Of a stretch of DNA of 64,000 nucleotides, positions 43,747-55,252 are shown one piece after another (position 1 is the first letter of the stretch; every line of letters starts with the position of its first letter). The notes under the pieces were generated by a model. That model was given only the letters and a program-made list of their open reading frames with translations. It had not been told where the DNA came from and did no database searches. A program made the position numbers and the translations under genes. Origin of the DNA: Rhizoctonia solani (lineage: Eukaryota > Basidiomycota > Agaricomycetes > Cantharellales > Ceratobasidiaceae); contig NC_057375.1 in the NCBI RefSeq assembly GCF_016906535.1, positions 1,240,001 to 1,304,000 of the forward strand. Direction: 5' to 3'.

Positions 43747-44530
43747 TTATGTAGTACCATGCTTTTTTCTTGGTTTATGACCCCACAACTTCGGAGCCTT
43801 TATTCGTTCATGTTGCATATATTTATTATGCATATCCCTTTTTTTGGTTTGTTACTGTTGCTTGTGTCCGTTAAGGCTTTTATCGTATCACATGTTGTCT
43901 CTTTAAGATTGTATTAATACTAGCTTGATAGACCGAATTTTTCATTGTCTTGAACATCACGAGTATATTTCGGAAAGATAAATCGGGAATGGACCGACCC
44001 GGATCGTGCTCTAGTGCAATAGTGGCGTCAGACATGGAAACGTGGGTGGTGATGAGATACGGTCTCAAGAATCAATGGATGGTGAGTTATCGTGTACAAA
44101 TGGTCTAGACACAATTATTGGGTTCGAGATAAACAATTTTTGATGAGATATACACACACATGACATGTTGATAGCGAGCATGTTCTATTTATTTTATCCA
44201 ATTGGACGATAGGAAACCAACAAGCGATAACTAGATACTACAACGTCCAATGCGTAGTACGAAAAGCAAATGAGAGCACCGAGAAGAGTAGAAGAAATTT
44301 GTCAAGTGCTGCGTCAAGTGGGGCGCATGTATACAGGCTAATCGTACAGGTTTTTTTCAATCGCGACACCCCCTCTCTAGCCGACGTGGAAGGTATTGAT
44401 AAGAGCAACGAGGATCACCATGGTGAGATAGATCCTTCCCTAAACACAAAAATGGAAAGCAGCAAGATAACTTAGAAGCCCGAATAGAATGGGAGATCGT
44501 AGCCGTAAGGGAACGAGTTGGGGCCCGTGA
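43747..44530. other. Intergenic between convergent genes
   Basis: The transcription factor (plus) and the Cys-rich gene (minus) converge here. The region is AT-rich and probably holds both 3' UTRs. A minus-strand reading at about 44385-44455 gives a short hydrophobic peptide (MVILVALINTF) after a TTTAG, but it cannot be tied to a gene. Confidence 0.45.
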
Positions 44531-45050
44531 TTAGTGCCGACGACGGGTGAGGATTTTGTGTTTGCCCTTTACGTTGACGTGGTAGGGGCCTACTTTTGCG
44601 TCTCGTGCGACAAGGGGCTCGCCAGACATGTGGTATGCCATTCCAGTCGCATCGATGATGACTTCGGTGTTCTCGCCATATCCGTGGTCGCCTATTGATT
44701 CATCCCGAATGGTGTGAGTTGGATGCCAGAGCGCTATTGGCTAGTGGCATTGCGTACACTTACAAGCCTCGTCATCGCATTTGCCGAGACCGGTAAAAGG
44801 GTCCACCCAAAAGAGCCAGTCGGTACCATCATGAGCTGGACCGGTGCATAGGACATAGCATGTGCAGCATCCCCAGGTCTCAACGTATGTGTCTTCTTCG
44901 CGGGTGGCTAGTCTCCCTCGTCCGTGCTGCGAAATTAAAATCAAATTGGGTTGTAAGTGTAGGTGTGTTGTTGAACCATGGCGAGAAATGGAAGAGACAT
45001 ACGTGAGGGCATTCGAGGCGGCCAGCCTTGGTAGTGGGAGCTAGCGGCAT
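44531..45050 (-). CDS. Small Cys/His-rich conserved-looking protein (123 aa)
   Basis: Three minus-strand exons, 45003-45050, 44764-44926 and 44531-44691, join in phase with GTATGT and GTAAGT donors (123 residues). The N-terminal part contains CPHHGRGR, then WGCCTCYVLC and GKCDDEACDHGYGE. The spaced Cys and His residues suggest metal binding. The C-terminal half (TEVIIDATGMAYHM, YHVNVKGKHKILTRRRH) looks like beta strands ending in a basic tail. I do not recognise a named family. It is divergently oriented to the NYN gene, which starts 1.3 kb away. The clean splicing and composition make it a confident gene of unknown function. Confidence 0.75.
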
Positions 45051-46317
45051 GATAGTCGAAAGTCCAAGCGGACTGAACAAAAAAAAACTACCGGTGCGGT
45101 TATGGAGGGGAATTCACGAGAGCGCAGACAGCCGGTGATACATTCTTATATTAGTCCACCGCGCGGATCTGATCGGGTCACGTGCGAACGCATACGCTTT
45201 GCTTCAATTGCATCTTCCCCCGAAGCTCGTTCGATCTCTGTTGGATGTACTGTTGTTGTTCTATTCTCTTATCGGTGAGTTGCTTCAATGACACGTCTCA
45301 GCTCGCGAATGGGCAACGAGGCTAACTGTAGGCCGGCTTCCCACCCTCGATCGTCATAGTTGAATGGCAAGGGGATGTGTTGTTGGGTGTCTAGTCTGAC
45401 GTGCCTCCATCAGTCCCTTTCGGACTCATCGGGCTCTCGTGTGTTTTGGTAGCTTTCTCGGATATGCATGTGGATGCCGGATTAGGATGAAAAGGTTATT
45501 CACCCACACATGTGATCCTGTCAGCTGGGACTGGACTGTGTGCAATTGGGGGCGAAAAACGTGTACTGGGCTTGTTGGAGCGTGGTAATTCCTATTGAAT
45601 ACATCAATCATCATTATGGCGCATAATGTCGAGCCGCAGTCACTTGATATAGAGTCGAGTGGTGTAAGGGCTTGTAAGACGGACTTGACTAGGACAAAGG
45701 GCGTACGCTGGGAAAGAAGTTCCGAACAACGTGTCGAGGAAAGTCCGAAGCTGTGGATGAGAGTAGTAGCTAGTATATCTAATTACAGCCTGCGCCAGAG
45801 CTGTAGTTGCCCTCGACAAGGCTTGACTAGTACGTATCGTCGAGCTGTGTGTTATGAGGCTGGGATGAATGCGCTTATGTGAGCTTTGGCTGAGTCAGCG
45901 GTTGAATGGAAATGGACCATTGAGGTCTTCCACCATCGACTGCGACTGGCGTCTGTTCTAGCTGTGTATTTCGACTGACTTGGTTCTGCATTTGGCAGAG
46001 GCACGTATCGTTGACTGTGAACGGCAGGCGCCGTGAATATCTTTCCGGGCGAATTTCTGTTTCATACTTTTCTGTATCTGGAGAACGCTCCACTCGTTGA
46101 ACTAAACTGAACCCACAGCAACCTGAACCAACTTGCACGCGACAACTACGACGATAGCTGATTGAATATTGTGCGACGTCTCCTATTAGTATTGAAGCTA
46201 GAGGTTGTTGTGTAGCCGCAGCAACATCTGAAATTGGAGTGGACATCAACATGTGAGTGATGAGCTCCGGTGTTGGTGTTGGCGTTCAACTGACTTCCAT
46301 TCAAGCCTGAACAATCA
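45051..46317. other. Intergenic between divergent genes
   Basis: This stretch lies between the starts of the Cys-rich gene and the NYN gene, so it holds two promoters. A 125-codon minus-strand frame with an ATG (45875-46252) begins 66 bases from the NYN start. It has ordinary composition but no motif, so it may be a small divergent gene or chance. Confidence 0.4.
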
Positions 46318-48914
46318 ATGATCCACATTGCTCCCAAGTCGGTTGCGTCTGACTCTGGGACCACCGCCACATCGCCCCCATTTTCTCCGTTTTCGCCGGC
46401 TACAAGTGTGGCGAGCGACAACACAGGCACGTCCGATGGTAGGCTCTCCATACGCACCACCGCATGCTTACTTAACTTGCGCTGATGCAGACCACTCGAC
46501 AGAGCCCGCCGACTTGGGCGCCTTTCAGTCGGTGTTCCGGGCCTTGTCTCAACTCCAGGTTTCCCATCCGCCTCGTACTATGACGTCCCTCGCTACTATT
46601 CCTGCCGTTGAAGAAGACGATGATGATGATGACGACGACACAGACCGGAACTTCAACTCGGACGACGATAGCGACCGCTGGGCATCCGCACTCGATGATG
46701 AGCAGGATGTAGAGGGCGAGGATGTGGTCACCCCCAGTCGGGACCAACATCATAAGTTTGAATCGTCTGATACTGAAGGAGCAAGCAGTAAGAACACCGA
46801 CGAGAGCTCAGACGAACAAGTTGCTGCTGCGTATACGTACGATGTTGAGAGTGCCGTTGAAGCCGAGGACAGCCGAACTATTTGGAACCACGAACCGATC
46901 GCGTCTTACCTTGTTAGCGCCGCCACCCCAGCTCCGGACCGTCAAGCCGCTAAATTGAGGCAGCTTGGTGGAGAATATGGCTCCAGGGGCGGAAGGGGAA
47001 CGTATGTTGATGCCGACCAATCGGTCCCTACCAGTTTCACAATTACCCACGAAGCACTTCTTAGCCAGACGCACGCACTCGCTGAACAGACATTTGTACA
47101 ACCGCCAGTTCAACCTCAAACATATAGTACGGAAGAATCATCTCCTGCTCCTTATTATACTACAAGCCGTCGGGCGGCATCAGGTCTTCCCCCTGTATAC
47201 ATCCCACCTACGTCGACCGTCCCACTCAACCAACACGTCCCTCGCACACCCGGGCCAGGGGATCCCAACCTTGGCGCTCTCGAACAAGCTCTCGAGTTTT
47301 TGGCCGCAGAACGCACGCGTGTGGCGAGCCAACTTGATTCCTCTATCGAAGAATATGCCTATCGTACGACTGAAGGCAAACGCCGCAGACGCAAGCGCAA
47401 AAAAGGCGTGCGAGACGAACCCCCAGTCCCACCGGGCGTGACACTCGCGCTCGCCCGGTCCACGTCAAACCTTCATTTGAACAAGGTCCCCACCCCCGTG
47501 CGAAGCGGAAACAGCAACAATTCTGGGTCAGCACACGAAAGAACCGACACGGCTGTGCCTTCTCCCTCGGAAGGAACGTCATTTTCTTCCTCGTCTGCGG
47601 ATCCGAGAAACGTGCGCAGGTCATACTTGCATGATGCGACGGAGGTCCCGCCTGTCCCCGCCCTTCGTCAGCAACAACGTCGTCCGAGCACCGGGACTGC
47701 TTACTCCGCCGGACCAGGGATCAGTTCGAACATGTTGGCGCATGAGATTATTGCTTCGTATAGTGTTCCGACTCCCCCGCCTACAGGCCGTCGCGGGGCT
47801 CGTCGTACTCAGGGGCGCGGGAACAGCGTAGAGATACAGCAAGTGCCTGCATACGCGCCTCGTATACCAGGCTACGATCCTCGAAACGCCCCACCCGTCG
47901 ATCCTCGTGTACAATCGATCGGGCAACGTTTGAACGGTGGATCAGGGTCCGGGTCGTCTCCTACGAATATGGAACAGCAGAACGGAGAGAACAAGGTCGC
48001 TCGGCTAAGGATGTTGGCCAATACACTTGCAAGGCATTTCCCTGAGGACGCAGGCGCTCTTAGGAGAGCTGCTGAAGGCGGAGGAGGGACTGGATTTGAG
48101 CGGCAAGAGAACTTGTTGTATGTGTTTGTTGATCAGTGAGTCATCGATTTACATCCTTCGAAGATAATATACTAATTTTATCATTTATAGCTCTAATATT
48201 TTGGTTGGTTTCCTCGAATATTTAAAGAAGAACCCGCAATTGCTTCGCCCCTCGGTCGGATCTCCCAGACGCCTGAAGCCCAAGATCTTGCATACCGCGC
48301 TGGTACTCCTGCTTGAACGTGGTCGACCATGCGCACGTCGAATCCTGGTTGCCAGCTCCCCGTTGCACCAGCCCCTGGATGGGGTTGTTGGGATGGGGTA
48401 TGAAGTGAGCGTTCTCCAACGGGTCGAAATTAAGGAAGGAGATGGTGCATCGCCTTCGCCTCGTCCACGACGACCAGGGGAAATCGGTTCGAGCGAAGAC
48501 GATAGGAATAACCCCGGCGCCCCTTCTCTGGCACGTACCAACTCATCAGCTCGCAAGACTCCAAACCATCGGCGCACGCCATCCGACAATAGTCGTCCGC
48601 GTTATCGAGAAGAAGCCGTCGATGAATTACTCCAGCTCAAACTCTTGCAGACCATCTTGGACACTCCACCCGCGACAATTGTACTCGCTACGGGCGACGG
48701 CGCGTCTTCCCAGTTCAACCCTGACGGATTTGTTGGATGCGTCAGGCGCGCGGTCGAGCGTGGGTGGACAGTTGAGCTTGTCGGATGGGAAGAAGGCGTC
48801 AGTCGGGCATGGCGTGAACTTGAAAGGGACGTCGCGGGCAGAGGTCCCAGGGCCAAGGGAGGGTTCAGGATCGTTGGACTCGAGCGGTGGGTTGGCGAGT
48901 TAATTGATTTGTAG
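46318..48914 (+). CDS. NYN-domain (PIN-like) putative ribonuclease with long disordered region
   Basis: Three exons, 46318-46438, 46491-48135 and 48191-48914, give 829 residues in phase. I chose the ATG at 46318 because its exon splices exactly (GAT G|AC) to the second. Residues 1 to about 560 are low-complexity: an Asp run (EEDDDDDDDDTD), Pro/Ser/Thr-rich stretches and the helix RLRMLANTLARHFPE. The C-terminal 250 residues form an NYN fold of the PIN nuclease superfamily. They begin YVFVDHSNILVGFLEYLKK (first acidic residue, intron inside), continue RRILVASSPLHQPLDGVVGMGYEV, then VDELLQLKLLQTI and ATIVLATGDGASSQF, and end VRRAVERGWTVELVGW. The three conserved Asp positions expected for metal-dependent RNA cleavage are present. 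A role in RNA decay or silencing is inferred. Confidence 0.85.
46610..46640 (+). repeat. Acidic codon repeat (GAT/GAC)
   Basis: A run of GAA/GAT/GAC codons encodes two Glu followed by eight Asp in the NYN protein. Such triplet runs are prone to length variation. Confidence 0.7.
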
Positions 48915-49334
48915 TTGTGTGTGTGTCGTTATTGTATCGATGTATCTATATGTGATATGATATGTTCGCTATCGCTTCGGAAGTCTATGCTGTACAGCGG
49001 GGGTCCATGGACTGGTCGGGCTATGTGCAAACGAACTCCGAAGTGACCGTCTTGTGCCTTGGGCGGCTCGGTTGTGAGAGAAAGGTAATTTTTCGGTGCA
49101 TATTCTGGCGCAGTCACCTTCCATTTGTATGAAATTGTAGGCGTGGGCGCCAATAGGTCTGACACATTCAAAAGGCCTAGGGGACCTGTCAAACATTGGA
49201 GATCTTGGTTACAAGCCTCATTTAAAGGGTATGCTGTCTTACTAGCCAACAACGATTCAGTACCGACGCCATTTCGTTTTCTTCAGGTTGTTCCTCTGTT
49301 GCTACCCACTATCGTTTAATCTTCTACAGACGCG
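48915..49334. other. Intergenic: 3' end of NYN gene, promoter of GT31 gene
   Basis: About 420 bases with T/G-rich sequence after the NYN stop and a T/C-rich leader before 49335. I see no gene. Confidence 0.5.
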
Positions 49335-51250
49335 ATGACTATCGAAGCCGATTTTAATCCAGGGCTATTTGCGGAGGAGTTTGCTCACGAGCTCGACAAT
49401 GAAGATATGTTTTTGTTACCTCCCAGGCGCCCAACATCCCGCCAAGCTATAAAAAAATCTTGGATCGAACAGTTGGCAGTTCAGTATCGGGGCCCATCGC
49501 TGCGTGCATACTACCCACAATCCACGTTCTTTCAGTATGCTTGGGTGCCTTCTCATCTTTCATCTGTGGTAAGTCGATCCAGTCTAAGAATATCTTGGTT
49601 TGGACTATAAATCTATTCATAGGTGTTTACATTACTCGTTCTTTTAATAGTCGTACTCTCTTTTGTCTCAGTCATTCGGTGGATTACAAGGGAAGACAAG
49701 TATCAATTGCCCTGGAGATCCTACTGTACGCTCCAGCCTGAATTCCCTCCCACCAATCTATCACTCGAATCCATCCCACCAGTAGGACTCTTTATCGGTG
49801 TGATGAGCACCGCCATGAGTACCCAAAGGCGACAACTCATTCGCTCCACTTGGGCCTCCCATCCTAGAAGCCGCGGGGGTGTTGATGGCCACTCCGACCT
49901 CGAGGGTACATCACGCACAGTTGTCAAGTTCATCATTGGCGCGCCAAGCCCAAGCGCCGAACGAAGGCTTAGGCTAGAGAACGAACGTAAGTTGGGCTTG
50001 TGTCTTAGATACCCCAGATGTTGATGGAGTATATGCGCAGTGTATGGTGATATTGTTGTCCTTCCTATTCGGGAAAATATGAATGAGGGGAAGACTCATG
50101 CGTATTTCACATGGGCGTACGAGCACGCGCTTGTCCCTCCGAATTCGAAGATTAACGGGACAGATCAACAAACGATAGTTTTCCCTCATGGCTGGGTCAA
50201 GCCGGACTATGTAGTTAAAACGGATGAAGATTCGTTTGTCATGCTTGCTGAATTGGAAGCGAGGTTGCGAATCGAGCTTTTGAAGGCCCGGGAAGAGGCT
50301 CCCGAGTGGGATCCACTTGTGTATTGGGGGTGTGAGTGTTGTTTTATTCGCTTCGTGGACTGTCTAATTCGGTCAAGATAGATATGATTAAAGACTACTT
50401 CATGGGTGGTGAACTATATGCACTTTCTTGGCCCTGGTATCGTATGTCGCGACTTCGGAAGTGGTCAAAACCATGACCATCGGGTACGAGGATCAACAGG
50501 TGAGACCATGCGTAAGGATATACTACCTTGTATGTTGATCCGGTTCGCACCTTCGAGGTCGCCAAGTGGGTCAGCACCCATCCCCACCCTTTGAGGGTCC
50601 GGTGGGCGAGCGAACGTTGTTGGATTTATAATCACCCCAAGTCGGCAAACGTGTAAATATGTTTAATTTACGGTTGACTACATTTGCTCACTTAGTATTT
50701 CATAGGTACGCTCATGGGTTTTTGTTTCCATCGGAAGTACGGCGTGTCAGGGAGTCCATTGCTGGCGAAAGGACTCCCGAAGAAATTCGGCGGATGAATC
50801 TTCCAACTTCGTGGCAGGTTGATAATCCGGAATATTCATGGTCAAGTGTGACAGGGTGTGTATTGACCCATATAAGCATGGCCTCTTGTTAATATGTTAT
50901 ACCATGGGTGTAGACCGTCTCTTAGATACATACCGCCTTGCTCACAAAACCTTACCCTGGCTATGGAAGTTGAAGCAATGGTTGAAGGCAGTACTTTAAG
51001 CAACGAACTTTCTCTTCGACACCCCGGGGAATACGAGCGCTCAAGCAGAGATACCCTTAACATCACCGAGAGGGGACCAGGTCAAACATTACAATGGGCG
51101 CACATACAGATGGCTTATGATATCAGAGAAGATTCGCATGTACGCTATCTAGGTAAGAATCTCGGAGGAACTGTGGTGGTTCACTACGTGAAAAAAGACG
51201 AGTGGTTCTTAGAAACCAGCTCAGCGTTACTTGGTGGGACGATTGCGTAA
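49335..51250 (+). CDS. GT31 family glycosyltransferase (beta-1,3-galactosyltransferase-like)
   Basis: This is a type II Golgi membrane enzyme adding a sugar, probably galactose or GlcNAc, in beta-1,3 linkage. Exons include 49335-49568, 49623-49986, 50041-50331 and a fourth from 50382; the last ends at TAA 51248-51250. An N-terminal cytosolic tail of about 78 residues precedes one hydrophobic segment (FTLLVLLIVVLSFVSVI). The luminal domain shows GLFIGVMSTAMSTQRRQLIR, then PDYVVKTDEDSFVML (the DxD-like metal site Asp-Glu-Asp) and YFMGGELYALS. After ALSW the frame changes: the expected continuation (LVSYVATSEVVKTM) lies one base away, at the CCC run 50432-50434. The tail of the protein (50700-51250) is open and coherent. 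One base is missing or the copy is broken; everything else looks functional. Confidence 0.85.
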
Positions 51251-52615
51251 GGCAACCCTCTGATTTTGTGTTCAAGATGTTACTTTTCATTACCCTTATT
51301 CAATACCATTCCTGGAATATAAATTAGAATCGTACATGTATTAATGCATTGTTAAAATTATTCATGCAAAATTCCTACCTTGTAAAGACACTTTGTGCTT
51401 ATCCTAGCGCAATACGAGTTACTCCTCCAAGTTGGTGACTAAGTAGCATTAGAATAAAATCGATTGTCCCTCCATGCTCGCTCGTTCCATGCTCTTTTTG
51501 AAGGGGATCATCGCCGTCCATCCAATAGGATGGCTGAAATCTCGGTTTCGGCCACTTTGATTGGGCCCCATCAACGATCATGGAACGAAACTCGGCAGTG
51601 CGATACTCGAGAGATATGATCATGTAATACAGGCATTTGATTACAAGACTGATGTGGGTTAGAGAAAATACAGCAAACTAACGCTCTCTAGGAGTCAAAG
51701 TTATTTATGGCCCGCCCCTTCAGTGGCGCACTTGACCGAATGAGAACACTTCATCTTAGCGTATATGCGCAGATCCTACACGAAGCTAGATTAATCCATA
51801 TGAGCAAATGCTGATTGGTACTGGATGAACTTGATTCTCCGATTTACCTATCGTTTAACATGCATCTCTGCACTCCCAAGGAGTAGATTTAAGAGTACGT
51901 GGCTTGTTTAAAGTTTTCATGCATAAGTAAGTATCCTATATATGTATATTACTCTGATATAGGCCATAACAAAGCATTACTTGTAGTATTATTACCAGAC
52001 TGGTACATACAAGAACTAAATTGTAATTAACGCGGAAGTGCTCCTGAACTCTAACAGTTCTTGTAGAGTAGTCAGCTCGTGTGTTACTTTAGCTTCTTAA
52101 TTCAGAAGATATTAATTGTCTTTGAAGTGGGTACCACCGCGCGCGACCGCGCTGATTCCCTTCCGTTTGGATAATTCATTAGGAAGTGCGTTAGAATCGC
52201 TGACACACTAAAGTCACACTTCTTGTCCATGTATTGACTATGCAATATGCATGAGCTCTGTGAGGCTCTGAAGCACTGTACAGACGCAAACATGTTGACA
52301 ATATTGCCATTTATGAGTTGATCAACCAAGTATAGCAGAGACTATGACTTGTTTTAACACTTAGCTGGAATTTAGCGCCCAATTCTGCTGAAGTTGTATT
52401 TTATGCGCGCGCGGGTCAACTGAACGCGCGATTTGACAATTTTATTTCAGCTCAAACCTTGCATCGGAGGTCTTGGGCACGTCGTGTATCAAGGTAGAAT
52501 AGCTCTTGGCCTTCGTGGCGGGGTAGGCTGACATTGTTATAAGCATCCTAAAGAGCTGAGTAGAAGACGTATCTCCAACATCCAGTTTGCCCCAATCAGT
52601 TTAGCTACTTATATC
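51251..52615. other. Intergenic, AT-rich
   Basis: There is no gene here. A short CG-rich island (GCGCGCGCGGGTC near 52405-52417) interrupts AT-rich DNA. The last 150 bases would be the promoter of the first P450. Confidence 0.5.
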
Positions 52616-55252
52616 ATGCCGATATCCCTGTTGAATTTGACATACCTATCTAGAAGCAATCTAACTGGAGAGATGCTTGGTCTTCTTGAAATTATAAGGC
52701 AGCACCCCATCAACCCAATCTTTGTGGTAGTAAGCCTTGCTGGCACTTACGTGGTCTACAACGTAGTCACAAGGGCACGTTGTTGCATCAGCTCCAAGGG
52801 CCGCCTTCCCGGTCTTTTCTGTCAGGTTCGTCAACTATACATCCTTCATTCATATAAATTTAGAATACACGATGCTGATACAGGACACCTGCCTCAATTT
52901 TATGACCCAATCAATGGAGATACGTTTTACACTATGCTGAGGAACAACTATGGTATGGTCTGTCAGTTGAAGGGAATGTTAGGAGTAAGTCAAAAGCTCG
53001 TTTATGGAGTTGAAATTATTGACTTGTCTGGTACACAGGAGGACCAGTTATGGGTGTCTGATCCACGCGTTACAAGAGATTGCCGTAAAGGAAAACAACA
53101 GTTTTCTTATTTCCAAGGAATTCGCCGCGTAAGTAATGTTAACCACCCTGTGTTTACTGGCTAACGGTTTGCTATAGTTTCACAGAGACAACCTTTGGAA
53201 GTACTATGCTTACCGTGCATGGTGAGGATAGATTTTCTCTATTTTAGACGTTTAGTTCATATTATTTAATAGGCGAGAGGCACAGGCTACAGAAAAAGGT
53301 GTTTTGATTAATACCTCTTCCCAATTGAGATTTCTGACTAATTTACAAAGCTTTTGAGTCCGGCCTTTACCCCAAAACACTTACGTGGGCGTAAGTATAG
53401 TTTTATCCTTGACTATTGTTATTTTACTTCTAAACTCTATGCATGCTAGTGGTTTCCACTTTCACTACACTCACACAAGTGAGTTTGACAAATTATCTGT
53501 CCTGTGCAATCAATTTGACAACTTGCTTCAAAGATGGAGAGCGCCATTTTGTCTGATATGAGGGGAGAGGAAACGGCTACTGTTGATGTATTCAAGTGGG
53601 TTAACCTGTCTCTTTGGAGATGATCGGAGAAGCAGGTCAGCACAGTTTTAGCAATTATAGCTTCGACTAACGCATCTCCTTCGAGGCTTTGGATACTCCT
53701 TTGGGGTCATGGAAGGCAAGGGAGACAAAGTTCTCCGTGCACTTAGCCGGTTATTGTATGTTATCCTCTTGCATGCTATGAATACGTATATGCTGAATCA
53801 ATGTATAACAGTCCCGTGATGACCGAGCTGTGGTGGATTGTCCGTTTCTTCCATGGCTCAAAAATATTGGCCCAGGCTTCTTCCGCCGATTCATTGTTGA
53901 ATGGACACCCTCTAGTTCCGTAAAGGAACTTGTAAAGATAACTGATATCTTAAACAATATGGTTCGTACTAAAGAAAATTCAAGTTGGCAGGCGTTAAAT
54001 GATCATGGCCCTTTGATTACAGGCCGTTGATATACACCGGCAAAAGAAGAATGCCATTGCCAATGTGAGCTTGCATGATCAGGTTGGATCCGGAAATGAT
54101 GTGATAACCTTACTATGCAAGTTTTATTATTATATGAATTGATTGAGATAACATATGTCTCTGTACAGTGAAGCAAAACGAGATCCTACCAACAGATCAA
54201 CAAATGCCCAAAGATGAAGTTATAGCTCAGATATTGTGAGTCATTCACTATGCGTACATAGTATTGTGTATGTTAAAAAAACATTCAGTGGATTTGTTTT
54301 GCGGGGAGTGATACTACAAGGTTGGTATCAAACTTGTAACAATGAAAGACTCCGATGCCACGCAGCTCCCCTACAGTAGCGCAATTACAACTGTTATATA
54401 CCTTCTTGCCCAACACACCAAAGTTCAGGAGAAGCTACACACCGAGATTCAAGAAGCTTATCAGCAATATGGTCAAGACCTTAACTACGAACAGCTCCAT
54501 TCCCTCACGCTCTTGGATGCCGTCTGCCGGGAGTCTCTTTGGCTCTTTCCGTCTCAGCCAATCCTTGAGCGCACCGCAATGAAGGACTGGACACTACCAC
54601 TGCAACAACAAGTTATGTGAGCAACGGCAAGACAACAATGACTCATGTCCCGGTCAAAAAGGGCATGCAGATATATATTAGTTTGGATGCAGCCAACCGA
54701 GATAAGTAAGTAGGGTTGTCTTTATTTTCTTGATAGATCTGATTACATGTTTGAATATTCTATAGACAGATTTGGGGAGATGATGCAAATGAGTTCAGGC
54801 CATCACGGTGGCTAGAGGAGCTCCCATTGTCCGTCAAGGATTCCAACCTCCCCTGGCTTACTCATCAATGTAAGTGTCACCTTGTGGGCCTATTCGGATT
54901 GGTAACTCAGGTATTTAGGATGTCATTTTGGGGAGGACCCAGGGCTTGCATGTGGGTGGAGTATTAAACTTTTCAGTTTCCACACTGATGGTTTTGTTTT
55001 TCACAGAGGAATCAAGTTCTCACAGCTCGAGATGAGTAAGCTCATTGGTAACGCCGAAAAATGTATACTGAAACTTCTGCAGAGGTGGTGCTTTCCAGGT
55101 TGATTCATAAATTCAAGTTCGCGTTTGGAGAGGAGATTATTAGGTTTAATATAAATGGTGTTTACCAACCATACGTAGTCCAGGGAGACGGAACCCAAGG
55201 CACGAACCCATCGATGCCTTTGAAAGTCACATTGGTTGGAGGCTCTGAGTAA
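52616..55252 (+). pseudogene. Cytochrome P450, decayed copy
   Basis: This gene encodes a full-length microsomal P450 monooxygenase, but it is broken in several places. It starts MPISLLNLTY with a membrane anchor (NPIFVVVSLAGTYVVYNVV). Recognisable blocks follow: GHLPQFYDPINGDTFY, RHRLQKK...LLSPAFTPKHLR, the I-helix motif AGSDTT (54300-54315), the K helix (54525-54545), EFRPSRWLEELP (54790-54825) and the heme loop MSFWGGPRAC (54915-54945). It ends KVTLVGGSE. The frame is lost at least near 53611, 53845, 54296 and 54615, each needing about one extra base. In addition, the invariant ExxR reads Glu-Ser-Leu-Trp: TGG at 54540-54542 replaces an Arg codon, consistent with CGG to TGG. Its neighbour at 56777 is intact, so this copy is probably a pseudogene. 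Confidence 0.82.

Noticed and set aside
44385..44455. Short hydrophobic peptide on the minus strand
   Set aside because: It lies beyond the stop of the Cys-rich gene and would require a 31-nt intron; not enough evidence for a gene.
45875..46252. 125-codon minus-strand frame beside the NYN start
   Set aside because: It has an ATG but no motif and sits in a divergent promoter region; kept only as a note.
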